Below, piece after piece: positions 17,178-25,333 of a stretch of DNA of 37,710 nt. Numbering within the stretch: position 1 is the first letter of the stretch; every line of letters starts with the position of its first letter. The notes below the pieces were generated by a model, which worked only from the letters and a program-made list of their open reading frames with translations, did no database searches and was not told the origin of the DNA. The position numbers and the translations under genes were made by a program. The stretch covers positions 1 to 37,710 of the forward strand of contig PBPL01000135.1 in the NCBI GenBank assembly GCA_002724675.1, given 5' to 3'. The stretch is from Deltaproteobacteria bacterium (GTDB lineage: Bacteria > Myxococcota_A > UBA796 > UBA9615).

Positions 17178-18767
17178 ATGCTGCTGACCATGCTCAGGCA
17201 CTCACCGACCCTGTGGATTTCACCTTCCTGGCAAGCGGAGCATCCCCGAGCAACCCCAAACCCACGCCTCTGGGTCGCACTAGCCTCAGTCGTCCTCGCC
17301 AGCGCCAGCCCCTGCGAAGCGCTCGCTGTCTTCCAGGCACCAACCTGTCCCCCTCCCCACGCTCTACCGCAGTGGGAGGATGCGCCCCATGAACACCACT
17401 TCAGCTCACCGAGAGGCGGGGAGAAAGCAGAACGAGATGCTTTCGGGGCCTTCCCGGGCCAGTTCGCCTCGGAGAACTTCATCATCAAGTGGGGCGACCA
17501 GCTGGCTCTCGACCCAGTGGATGCCAGCGTCGTCGCTGCAGCGCTCGAGGTGTCCTGGGTGGAGTTCATCGACGTGCTGGGCTTCCCCGCTCCCCAGGGC
17601 TCAGAGGACTGGTTATTCAACGTGTACATCGGGAACTCGGGAGGCAACGCACCGCCCATTGGTGACTTTGCCGGCTACTTCACCACCGACCCGTCAGGGG
17701 TCGGGATGATCGTCCTCGCACCGGATGCCGCTGTGGATGTAGACATCCGAAGTCAGGTAGCTGCACACGAGTTTTTTCACGCTGTTCAGTATGAAACGGG
17801 GGCCTACCTAGCGGCCCCGCTGGCGGCATCTTGGTATCGGGAAGCCACAGCGGACTGGGCTGCCCTCGAGGCCTTTCCCGACGATCGGATCGTCCCCCGA
17901 CACCTGGTGGGCTATGCCTACACGCCCCACTTGGGTATCGACTACCTCGCCCCCGAAGATGACGAGACCATCCTCCGCTATCGACACTACGGCGCGTTCA
18001 TCCTGCCCCTGTTCGTGAGCGAGCACATCGCCGACCCCAGCCTCGTCGCCCAGTCGTTCCTCGGGGCGGGTCCCTCCGACTCGCCACTGGAGGTACTGGA
18101 CGCTCTACTGAGGGAAGCCGACAGCGACCTGGCCAGTGCGTTCGGAGCCTTCGCCGCACACAACGCCACCTGGGACTACGAACTCGGACGGGATTTTGAG
18201 GACGCCATCGAGGAGTACGGCGCGCTCGTCCCCGGCGCCGATCAACGCTTTGCGGTCCAAATGGAGGGCACCGGCACCGACGGATGGGTCGATCCTCCTG
18301 TCTCGCTTCGCCCCTGGCCCAACGGCTACAACGTCATACGACTCCGGCGACCCGCGCAGGGTCTGCTCCACGTCGGCTTCGAGGCCCTCCAGGAGGACGG
18401 TGTCCAGTGGTGGGCCACTCTGGTGCGGGACTACCTCGACCATGCTGAGTACGTACCCATCACCCAGGGAACCGGTGGGTCGCCGGCCGAGATCAGCCTG
18501 ATGGTGGCCGAAGAGAGCGCCTTTTACCTGGCCATCTCGGCCACATCCCAGGTGCAGGCACCGGACCTGGGCTTGCCCTATCGCTTCCGGCTCGAAGTAG
18601 CGACAGATCCCGAGCCCGACCCACTGAGTTGTGGGTGCACCGCATCGCTGACCAGGTCCAGCACCGGCAAGGATCAACACCGAGTGGAGCACAATTCTCG
18701 GACCGCAATAGCCGCTCTCGTGGTCGTACTCATCGGTGCATTGCGGCGGCGTTCTTATCCACGCTAG
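17178..18767 (+). CDS. Secreted putative zinc metallopeptidase with C-terminal sorting-like tail
   Basis: 529 residues. A long basic N-region is followed by a hydrophobic segment (about 31-50), giving export. The peptidase-like core contains AAHEFFHAVQYE (HExxH at 197-201) and, about 20 residues later, WYREATADW, whose Glu222 fits a third zinc ligand as in gluzincins. This combination resembles putative metallopeptidases of the MXAN_6640 type known from Myxococcota. A beta-rich second half follows. The C-terminus has a Cys-Gly-Cys cluster (about 484-486), a hydrophobic helix (TAIAALVVVLIGAL) and RRR, reminiscent of MYXO-CTERM tails that direct surface sorting, though the linker between Cys and helix is longer than usual. 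ATG at 17178 or 17190 could start. Proteolysis is inferred. Confidence 0.83.
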   Translation: MLLTMLRHSPTLWISPSWQAEHPRATPNPRLWVALASVVLASASPCEALAVFQAPTCPPPHALPQWEDAPHEHHFSSPRGGEKAERDAFGAFPGQFASENFIIKWGDQLALDPVDASVVAAALEVSWVEFIDVLGFPAPQGSEDWLFNVYIGNSGGNAPPIGDFAGYFTTDPSGVGMIVLAPDAAVDVDIRSQVAAHEFFHAVQYETGAYLAAPLAASWYREATADWAALEAFPDDRIVPRHLVGYAYTPHLGIDYLAPEDDETILRYRHYGAFILPLFVSEHIADPSLVAQSFLGAGPSDSPLEVLDALLREADSDLASAFGAFAAHNATWDYELGRDFEDAIEEYGALVPGADQRFAVQMEGTGTDGWVDPPVSLRPWPNGYNVIRLRRPAQGLLHVGFEALQEDGVQWWATLVRDYLDHAEYVPITQGTGGSPAEISLMVAEESAFYLAISATSQVQAPDLGLPYRFRLEVATDPEPDPLSCGCTASLTRSSTGKDQHRVEHNSRTAIAALVVVLIGALRRRSYPR

Positions 18768-18828
18768 GGCATTGGATAGACCGCCACTCCCAACCGGCCC
18801 GACGAGTTGGCACGGTCCCTGCTCTAAG

Positions 18829-18848
18829 GGTGGGTCACCGAACCCACC
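18829..18848 (+). other. Leader hairpin just upstream of the ribosome binding site
   Basis: GGTGGGT, loop CACCGA, ACCCACC form a perfect seven-base stem. The GGAG ribosome binding site for the ATG at 18858 follows at once. It may shield or insulate the start, or end transcription from 17178 weakly; no T-run follows. Confidence 0.45.
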
Positions 18849-18857
18849 GGAGACCCC

Positions 18858-19694
18858 ATGCCCCACTACAACTCAGCGCGCGCCCCCTTCCTCCTCGCCC
18901 TTGCGAGCACTCTCACCCTGACACTGTCTGCCTGTGAGCCAGCGCTCACGACGCCACCGGGACAAGTCACACACGCAATCCAACTTCGCCAGGCTCTGGA
19001 GCTGGACGATCTGGAGGCCGTTGGAGTCACCGTCGATGCCGAGACCGGCCAGGTCTTTGTGCTAGAGGCCTGGAAGGGCATCTATGAACTACTTCCCGAC
19101 GGCACCGCTACGCTCGTGGCTGCAGCAGACGCGCTGCCCACACCCGATGTCCCGCAGCAGTCCGAGTTCACTGATATCGCCGTGCTCGACGAAGGTGTCT
19201 TCGCCCTGACCGCCGCGGCAGATGGCTACCTCCTGGATCTCAACGAAGACACACTCCAGCAGCACTTCTGCTACGAGCCTGGTTGGGAGGAGGAGCCTCT
19301 CTACCAGGTCACTCACTCTCTCGACTACGACCCCACCACCGACATCTTGTACGCCCAGCCCCAGACGTTCTCCGATGCGGATGGCTCGCTCGTCTCCGCT
19401 CAGGTGGGTCAGTGGGATGCCCAGGATGGCTTCGACCTAGCCTGGCATGCCCTCCAGGACGCGAACTTCGTTGCTGGTGGACTGGCTGCGGACGGAGAGG
19501 GCAGCCTAATCCTGGGACGCGGCTCTGAACTGCACCGATTCTCCTTGGTGGATGCCAGCTTCGAGCCTCTCGGAGACCTCAGCAGCTACGGGATCACCGA
19601 CATCCAGGGCCTCGCTTGGGATCGGACAGAGCGTGAGCTGCTCGTCATCGACGAAGCCTCCGACCAACTCTTCCGCATCGATCTCGAGAACTGA
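18858..19694 (+). CDS. Propeller-like lipoprotein of unknown function
   Basis: 278 residues. The signal peptide ends TLTLSAC (Cys26). The mature part is made of repeated strand-rich units such as GVTVDAETGQVFVLEAWKG, DIAVLDEGVFALTAAADGYL and IQGLAWDRTERELLVIDEAS, which read like blades of an SMP-30/SdiA-regulated or NHL-like beta-propeller. No catalytic residue set was identified. The ATG has GGAG seven bases upstream. It lies 90 bases after the metallopeptidase gene and 89 bases before the lipase-like gene, each gap holding a hairpin, so the three may be separate units. Confidence 0.82.
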   Translation: MPHYNSARAPFLLALASTLTLTLSACEPALTTPPGQVTHAIQLRQALELDDLEAVGVTVDAETGQVFVLEAWKGIYELLPDGTATLVAAADALPTPDVPQQSEFTDIAVLDEGVFALTAAADGYLLDLNEDTLQQHFCYEPGWEEEPLYQVTHSLDYDPTTDILYAQPQTFSDADGSLVSAQVGQWDAQDGFDLAWHALQDANFVAGGLAADGEGSLILGRGSELHRFSLVDASFEPLGDLSSYGITDIQGLAWDRTERELLVIDEASDQLFRIDLEN

Positions 19695-19721
19695 GCGTCA
19701 GCCAAGGCCACCGCCACCGCG

Positions 19722-19762
19722 ACGGGTCCTGGGGAACGATCTTCCATCTCCCCTGGACCCGT
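19722..19762 (+). other. Long imperfect inverted repeat between two lipoprotein genes
   Basis: ACGGGTCCTGGGG pairs with CCCCTGGACCCGT across a 15-base loop, 12 of 13 positions matching. It begins 28 bases after the stop at 19694 and ends 21 bases before the GTG at 19784. There is no T-tract, so it may be a transcript-end or processing structure, or a leader element of the next gene. Confidence 0.45.
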
Positions 19763-19783
19763 TGACTGTGGCAAGGTCTCGCG

Positions 19784-21790
19784 GTGCACCCAAGCATCCC
19801 GAGGCTCGCCCACCACAAGCGCACCGGTTGGCTAGTTCTAGGCCTGGCCGTGATCGTTGGGGGCTGCCCGGCTCCCGAGGCCTCGGGGCTCTGCGGAATC
19901 GGCGGCCAGCCGGGGCTCTTGGACGGCAGCGCGGGCAACCCCTACCCATCCATGCACCTGATGGAAACAGACTCCAATCAACCCACAGGCTGCACCCTGG
20001 CCATCCCTGAGGGATTTGTGCCGGTGGGAGATGGCGACCCAATGGATCGGGTGCGACTGAACCGGCGAGACGGCTTCTCGCAGGCCAACACCCTGTGGCT
20101 CTCTCCCGGCGTGGCCCTGGACGAGAGTTCCCTCCCACCCCTGTCGAACCCCGAGCTGTCGCTCGACCCCTCATCATCGGTCCAACTATGGGATCTGGAG
20201 AGCGGGGAGCCCATCCCGGTGTTCGCAGAACTGGACGCGTGGGAGCCCCAGAACGACGTCGATAGGGTGCTCTTGATCCGTCCGCTGAGAGCCATGGGCT
20301 TTCACAAGCGCGTCGCCGCCGTCCTCACAGACAGTCTGCTCCAAATGGACGGTACGCCATTCCCAGCCCCCGAGGCCTTCGCTGCCATGCGTGACGGTCG
20401 CCGCGCTCAAGAGCTGGATGCAAGCGTCGAGGGCCACTATCGGGACTTGCTGGACCGGCTCGAGAGCATCGGCGTAGAGCGCTCGAGAGTCGTGTTTGCT
20501 TGGGACTTCCTCACCGGCTCAGAGGAGAATGTCCTCGCACCGTTTCACCGGGTCGTGGACACCGTCCGCGCTGAGGTACCACTAGACCCCAGCCATGACA
20601 TGGAGCCCAGCTACTCGCTCATCGCCGATGCCGATGACGGCGACCTGATCCCCGAAGGGCTGTGGCGTGAGGTCAGGGGCTCCGTCCAGGTGACGCACTT
20701 TCCCTGGGCAGAAGACGAAGAGGCCACTGACCCCGACGAACACGATCGCGGCATGTTCCGCTTCGACGAGGACGACCTGCCCACTCCGAGGGGACTGGAC
20801 GAAGCGTACTTCGTGTTGACGGTCCCGGAGTCCGTCCGAGCCTCTGAAGCGGGATCTGTGCCGGTGCTGGTGTTCGGGCACGGCCTCTTCAGCGCGCCAC
20901 AAAACTACATCGCAAGCCACAGCGACGAATCGGGAACCGTCGATCTCTGCAATCGGCTACAGGCCATCTGTGTTGGGGGCGAGTGGCGAGGCCTCACAGA
21001 GCGCGACGTCGCTGACTCGGTGCGGGTCGCCACCAACCTCGGTCGATTTCCTTTGCTGACCGACAAGCTGATCCAGGGCGTCGCCAATCAGTTGGCTCTC
21101 GGGCGGCTATTCGAGACCGCATTCATCAACGAACCGTTCCTGGCTGCCGAGAGCGGGGAGTCGCTGGTCGACCCAGCCCGCACCTACTACTTCGGAATCT
21201 CCCTCGGCGGTATCGCAGGCACCGTCCTTCTCGCCAACTCCGAGGTCATCGACAATGCCGTATTCCATGTACCCGGAGGGGTCTGGTCGATGATGCTCGA
21301 CCGGTCGTCCAACTGGGAACCACTGGAGGGCTTTGCCGTCGAGACACTCCCAGACCCCGTCGGTCGCCAACTGCTCTACTCCGTGACTCAGTTAATGTGG
21401 GACCCGGTCGACCCCATCAATCACCTAGCGGGGCTCGAGGGACGCAATGGCCTCTGGCAAGTCTCGGTCGGCGATGAGCAGGTCCGAAACTTCGCGTCGG
21501 AGATCGTGGCGCGCAGCCTGGGCCTGCCCTTGGTGGCGCCCGAGGTGCACCCAGTGTTCGGGCTGGAGACCGCCCAGGCCCCTCTTGGGCCAGCGGCCTC
21601 CGCCTACTTCCAGTTCGATCCTCAAAAAGGTCTACCGCCCGACATCAACCGACCTGCCGACATCAGCGGTGCCCACGATGGCATCCGTAGAACCGACGAG
21701 GTAAAGGCTCAGATAGAAGCCTTTTTCGAGGCAGGTGTGGAGGGCACGGTCATCCATCCCTGCGACGGGCCCTGCCTCCTGGGAGACTGA
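19784..21790 (+). CDS. Alpha/beta-hydrolase (lipase-like) lipoprotein
   Basis: 668 residues from a GTG with AAGG eight bases upstream. The lipobox is VIVGGC (Cys28). An N-terminal beta-rich part (about 75-190) has wording such as VLLIRPLRAMGFHKRVAAVLTDSL, which recalls the N-terminal domain of bacterial extracellular lipases of the VolA/Pla type. The hydrolase core follows: VPVLVFGHGLF (oxyanion-hole HG at about 366-367) and YYFGISLGGIAGT with the nucleophile Ser473 in GxSxG. Acid and His partners are probably in the C-terminal third but were not assigned with certainty. It likely cleaves esters or lipids at the cell surface; the substrate is unknown. Confidence 0.85.
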   Translation: MHPSIPRLAHHKRTGWLVLGLAVIVGGCPAPEASGLCGIGGQPGLLDGSAGNPYPSMHLMETDSNQPTGCTLAIPEGFVPVGDGDPMDRVRLNRRDGFSQANTLWLSPGVALDESSLPPLSNPELSLDPSSSVQLWDLESGEPIPVFAELDAWEPQNDVDRVLLIRPLRAMGFHKRVAAVLTDSLLQMDGTPFPAPEAFAAMRDGRRAQELDASVEGHYRDLLDRLESIGVERSRVVFAWDFLTGSEENVLAPFHRVVDTVRAEVPLDPSHDMEPSYSLIADADDGDLIPEGLWREVRGSVQVTHFPWAEDEEATDPDEHDRGMFRFDEDDLPTPRGLDEAYFVLTVPESVRASEAGSVPVLVFGHGLFSAPQNYIASHSDESGTVDLCNRLQAICVGGEWRGLTERDVADSVRVATNLGRFPLLTDKLIQGVANQLALGRLFETAFINEPFLAAESGESLVDPARTYYFGISLGGIAGTVLLANSEVIDNAVFHVPGGVWSMMLDRSSNWEPLEGFAVETLPDPVGRQLLYSVTQLMWDPVDPINHLAGLEGRNGLWQVSVGDEQVRNFASEIVARSLGLPLVAPEVHPVFGLETAQAPLGPAASAYFQFDPQKGLPPDINRPADISGAHDGIRRTDEVKAQIEAFFEAGVEGTVIHPCDGPCLLGD

Positions 21791-21960
21791 GAGACGACCA
21801 GAAGCCAAACAAGATCTTCATTGCAGCACCAACCGTGTTCTGAGAACCTTCGCCCTAGTCGGCACGACAGCTTCCCGGCTGCTGGCCACAGACGCCATTT
21901 CACTGGAGCCATTGGCTCGCGGCACCGAGTCCCCAGACAGTGCCCCCCTTGGAGCGCGCC

Positions 21961-22716
21961 ATGCGATCTCGAGTCCCCTGGATTCTCTCGTCCTTCCTCG
22001 CCGCTGGTCTCGCACTGAGCCTGTGGAGCCAGGGGGCGCGCATCGCTCAACTAGAGGGCCAGTTGGTGGGCGCAGGGGCTGTGGAGGCTGGCTCTGTCCA
22101 GGCACAAGCCCAGGTGTGGGGCGGCGAAGACCAGCCCAACGAGAATGGGAGCCCGCTCGTAGTTCGTCTTCAGCGGGTCGAGGAAGAGGTCCAGAGCCTT
22201 CGCAAGAAGGTCGAGAGGCGCCGAGCAAATAAACTACGGGGGGCTGCCAGCGCACTGGTTTCAGGTAGCCCTCGGCACCACGGCATCGCCGACATCGACT
22301 CCCACAACGTCATCGATGCCCTCGATTCGGACGACCCCGACATTCGCCAACGACTGGGCTCACTCGTACGCGACGAGATGGAAGAGCAACGAGAGCAACG
22401 CCGTGAAGAACGACGAGAGAAGCGGCGGCAGCGGATGGAGGCCATGCTCGAAGAGCTTGCCGAGCAACACCAGTTCACAGACTCCCAGTACCAAGGGCTA
22501 TCGGACTTGATCTCTGAGGAGCGGGACGAAATCTCTGAACTGTTTCGAGCAGCACGGGAGGACCACTCCTTTGGCCAAGCGAGAGAGCGGGCCCAAGAGA
22601 TTCGTGAAGAAACGGAAGCTGAGGCCCAGAACATCTTGAACGAAGAGCAGTACGCAGCATGGTCGGCGAAGCGCGAAGAAGAGTTGGCCCGTTACTACGG
22701 CCGTCGGCGGCGCTAA
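21961..22716 (+). CDS. Membrane-anchored coiled-coil protein, Spy/CpxP-like
   Basis: 251 residues. Residues 7-23 are a signal anchor. A predicted coiled coil follows (about 45-70), then a long, very charged helical part with runs such as MEEQREQRREERREKRRQRM and a segment HQFTDSQYQGLSDLISEERDEI that resembles the LTxxQ-type helices of Spy/CpxP periplasmic chaperones and zinc-resistance proteins. It ends in ARYYGRRRR. The ATG at 21961 has TTGGAG seven bases upstream; an in-frame GTG at 21940 is less likely. Its stop overlaps the stop of the convergent TMTC-like gene (TAA at 22714-22716 against TAG at 22713-22715). Envelope stress or periplasmic chaperone function is inferred only from the fold type. 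The 170-base gap before it shows nothing clear. Confidence 0.78.
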   Translation: MRSRVPWILSSFLAAGLALSLWSQGARIAQLEGQLVGAGAVEAGSVQAQAQVWGGEDQPNENGSPLVVRLQRVEEEVQSLRKKVERRRANKLRGAASALVSGSPRHHGIADIDSHNVIDALDSDDPDIRQRLGSLVRDEMEEQREQRREERREKRRQRMEAMLEELAEQHQFTDSQYQGLSDLISEERDEISELFRAAREDHSFGQARERAQEIREETEAEAQNILNEEQYAAWSAKREEELARYYGRRRR

Positions 22717-24485
22717 GGACCGCCCTCCAGCCGATCGAGCCCCGCTCTGGCAACCACGTTGGCGGGGTCGAGCTGAAGACACCTTTCCCAGGCTCGAGCC
22801 GCTCGTCTCGGTGTTCCCGCTCGATAAGCAGCGCTACCCAAGTTGCAGATCGGCTTAGGGTCGAACGGGGCGAGAGCAGCGGCCTCGGACAGGCGCTCTG
22901 CGGCCTCAGGGAATCTCTGTAGATCAAAGAGGATAGTGCCGAGCGTATTGAGGCCTAGCGCATAGTTCGGGTGGGCTGCGACCAGAAGCCTCACCACTTG
23001 GAGCGCTTCATCACCCTTACCGGCTCGATGAAGCAAGAGCGCCAGGTTGTTGGAAGCCTTTCGCCGTGCCGGCTCCACAGAGAGCGATGCTCGCAAGTCG
23101 CGCTCGGCGGGGCCATAAGTCCCAAGCGTCATGCGCACGGCACCCCGAGCTTCATAGAGGCGGGCCGAGTCAGGGTGTAGCTGTAGCGCAGCACCCAGGA
23201 CCTCCTCCGCCTCCTCTGCTTGACCTCTTGCAGCGAGGACACCCGCCAGGGCGGCGTGGCCACGCTCGAGCGCCGGCTGCTTGTCCACAACGTCGGCCCA
23301 CAGCCGCAGCGAGTCGCGCCAGACCACCGCGCGAGACCACGTCGTAGAGCCCAACGCCATGACCACCACCGCAGCGATAACGGCAGACGTGCGCCGCACC
23401 TTGGGCGCTTGCAGATCAACGGACGGGAACAGCGCGCCCAAAGCCAGGGCCAGACCCGCCAGAGGTAGAAACAAGTAACGATCGGCCTGCAAATTCTGCA
23501 GTGGCACGAGCTGAGAGGTGGGCATCAATGCCGCCAGGAACCACAAGAGCCCAAGCCCGACCATCGGTCGCCAACGGAGCGCCGCCAGCGCCACCGCCAA
23601 GAGCCCAAGCGGCGTCGCTAGACCAGCAAGCGAGAACCCGGAGGGCTCCATGTACAGAGCAGACAGCCTCATAGGCCAAGCCACTGTCCCTATGTAGTGC
23701 AACCAGACCTGTCCCTGCACCGCGAGCCCCTCCAGGAACCCACCACCACGGCGCTCGGCAAGAAAACCCATCTCCTGGCCCAGCGGCATGGCCGTCGCCA
23801 GCACCAGCCCCGCCACCACGACCAAGCCGAGGAATGGAAAGACTGAACGGCGATCGAGACCCATGCGCAGGTGGATGCACCAGAGAAGTAATGCGAGCGC
23901 GGGAAAGGAGATTGCTGTCCCTTTGGACCAACATCCCAGCAACATGCAGCCCAGGGCGATGATCAGACCGCGCCCTCGACCCTTCCAGCGCACCCAGGCG
24001 AGAAGACCACCGAAGACGAACACCCCAGAGAGGCATTCTTTGCGTCCAACCAACCACGCCACGGACTCCACGTGCACCGGATGAACACAGAAAAACGCTG
24101 TAGCGAGCCAGGCGCGCGGGCCTCGCCCCAACAGCGCGGACATCAACTCGAGCAACAAGGCGCACGCCACCAAGAAGAGAGCCACGTTGTGCGCGTGGTG
24201 GAGCCTGTACTGGTGTGACCAGAGCTTCAGGTCCAGCCACACGGACAGATCCCGGACGGGCAGATACTCCGCGCCGAGGGCCAACCGCGTACCAAAGTCC
24301 ATCCCCCAGAGGATGTCGGGAATGGCCGCAAGCCCATCTTGGGAGAGGACTGGGTTGTCTACCACCATCCACGGCGTGTCGAAGTCGACATAGCCATCAT
24401 GAATCGTCTGGGACCAGACCAGAAGCCCGAGAAATGCAAGGAGCAGGTGACTGCGTGCCACGCTGCTGGTGAGTGACGGCCTCAA
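22713..24485 (-). CDS. TMTC-like membrane protein: GT-C-type domain plus C-terminal TPRs
   Basis: 590 residues from a TTG whose next base completes an overlap (TTGA) with the upstream stop. The first 400 or so residues are about ten membrane helices. The first loop has YVDFDTPWMVVDNP (about 32-45), like the acidic loop of GT-C enzymes. HPVHVESVAWLVGRKE (about 135-150) closely matches the hallmark of TMTC-type mannosyltransferase proteins and bacterial TPR/DUF1736 relatives. Residues about 410-590 are TPR units, for example ALERGHAALAGVLAARGQAEEAEE and AARAWERCLQLDPANVVARA. Protein or glycan O-mannosylation at the periplasmic face is a reasonable inference, not shown. A GTG at 24461 is an alternative start. 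Confidence 0.86.
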   Translation of the reverse strand: MRPSLTSSVARSHLLLAFLGLLVWSQTIHDGYVDFDTPWMVVDNPVLSQDGLAAIPDILWGMDFGTRLALGAEYLPVRDLSVWLDLKLWSHQYRLHHAHNVALFLVACALLLELMSALLGRGPRAWLATAFFCVHPVHVESVAWLVGRKECLSGVFVFGGLLAWVRWKGRGRGLIIALGCMLLGCWSKGTAISFPALALLLWCIHLRMGLDRRSVFPFLGLVVVAGLVLATAMPLGQEMGFLAERRGGGFLEGLAVQGQVWLHYIGTVAWPMRLSALYMEPSGFSLAGLATPLGLLAVALAALRWRPMVGLGLLWFLAALMPTSQLVPLQNLQADRYLFLPLAGLALALGALFPSVDLQAPKVRRTSAVIAAVVVMALGSTTWSRAVVWRDSLRLWADVVDKQPALERGHAALAGVLAARGQAEEAEEVLGAALQLHPDSARLYEARGAVRMTLGTYGPAERDLRASLSVEPARRKASNNLALLLHRAGKGDEALQVVRLLVAAHPNYALGLNTLGTILFDLQRFPEAAERLSEAAALAPFDPKPICNLGSAAYRAGTPRRAARAWERCLQLDPANVVARAGLDRLEGGP

Positions 24486-25183
24486 GGCGCTACAAGCTGG
24501 CCGTTCGCGCTTGCCTGGAACTGGATCTCACCGTCGGGCGTCGGCATCCAGTCATTGCCTCCCCAAACCAACTCCAGCCCACCCTGGGACACTGTGCCAT
24601 CCAACAAGTAGTCGTTGGCTTCGTTGGGGGCCCAAGAGTAGGTCTGGCGTACGTTAGGACCGTGCTTACCGTCTTCGTCCTTCCAGCCGTACATGTTGCC
24701 CACATCCACAAACCGAGCGCCTAGCTGGAATGAGACGACAGGCACCCCACTATCCCCCTGAGAGCCGGCGCTCCACTCGCAGGAGCCCTCGCCGGTCAAC
24801 AAGCCCTCCGCGTCCACGACGTAGGACATTGTGCCGTTGCAGAGATCGATACCAGCACTGCCCTCGACGCCCTGCACCACCACCAGACCTTCGTACTGAC
24901 CCATGTGGATAGAGTCCCCCGGAAAGGGGTCCTCGGGATCGGGGGTCGAGTCGTCGTCGTCATCGGCCGGAGCCGAATCATCGTCGTCATCAGCGACGTC
25001 ATCATCTCCGTCCCCCGCTTCAGTGTCGTCGCCGGAACCCTCGTCATCTGCGCTGTCCCCGCTCGCCTCGCAACCAACAAAGGCGAAGCACAACACGACC
25101 AGAACCAAACGGACAAAACGCCTCAGCGAAGCAGAGTCAGTGGGGAGCCCAAGGCGACAGATTCGATAGCTTTCTTGATCCAC
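24482..25183 (-). CDS. Lipoprotein with Asp-Ser-rich linker
   Basis: 233 residues from the chosen GTG at 25183, preceded weakly by GAG. The signal peptide has a long n-region and ends CFAFVGC (Cys38). Just after it comes a low-complexity linker rich in DDDDDS units, a short Pro part (PDPEDPFPG) and a beta-rich C-terminal domain with Cys in IDLCNGTMSY and GEGSCEW. No family was recognised. An ATG farther upstream (25279) keeps the frame open, but the added 32 residues do not look like a signal peptide and would fill the divergent promoter region. The gene overlaps the TMTC-like gene by four bases, suggesting translational coupling. Confidence 0.78.
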   Translation of the reverse strand: MDQESYRICRLGLPTDSASLRRFVRLVLVVLCFAFVGCEASGDSADDEGSGDDTEAGDGDDDVADDDDDSAPADDDDDSTPDPEDPFPGDSIHMGQYEGLVVVQGVEGSAGIDLCNGTMSYVVDAEGLLTGEGSCEWSAGSQGDSGVPVVSFQLGARFVDVGNMYGWKDEDGKHGPNVRQTYSWAPNEANDYLLDGTVSQGGLELVWGGNDWMPTPDGEIQFQASANGQLVAP

Positions 25184-25283
25184 GACAGACTCGATTCTAC
25201 CAGTCTGCGATCCGACAAAAGAATGGTGAATTCCCAGGGCAGGACAACAGATCTTCAGTTGGGGTATGGTCGCCCACAATGTT

Positions 25284-25314
25284 GCCCCATTTGGGGGCGG
25301 GTTCCGACGAACCC
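25284..25314 (+). other. Two adjacent hairpins in the leader of the 25334 gene
   Basis: GCCCC-ATTTG-GGGGC (25284-25298) is followed directly by GGGTTC-CGAC-GAACCC (25299-25314), a perfect six-base stem with a tetraloop. The ribosome binding site (AAGGGGAG) and the ATG at 25334 follow. These may control translation or insulate the gene from the divergent unit. Confidence 0.5.
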
Positions 25315-25333
25315 AAGGGGAGATTGAATTTCA

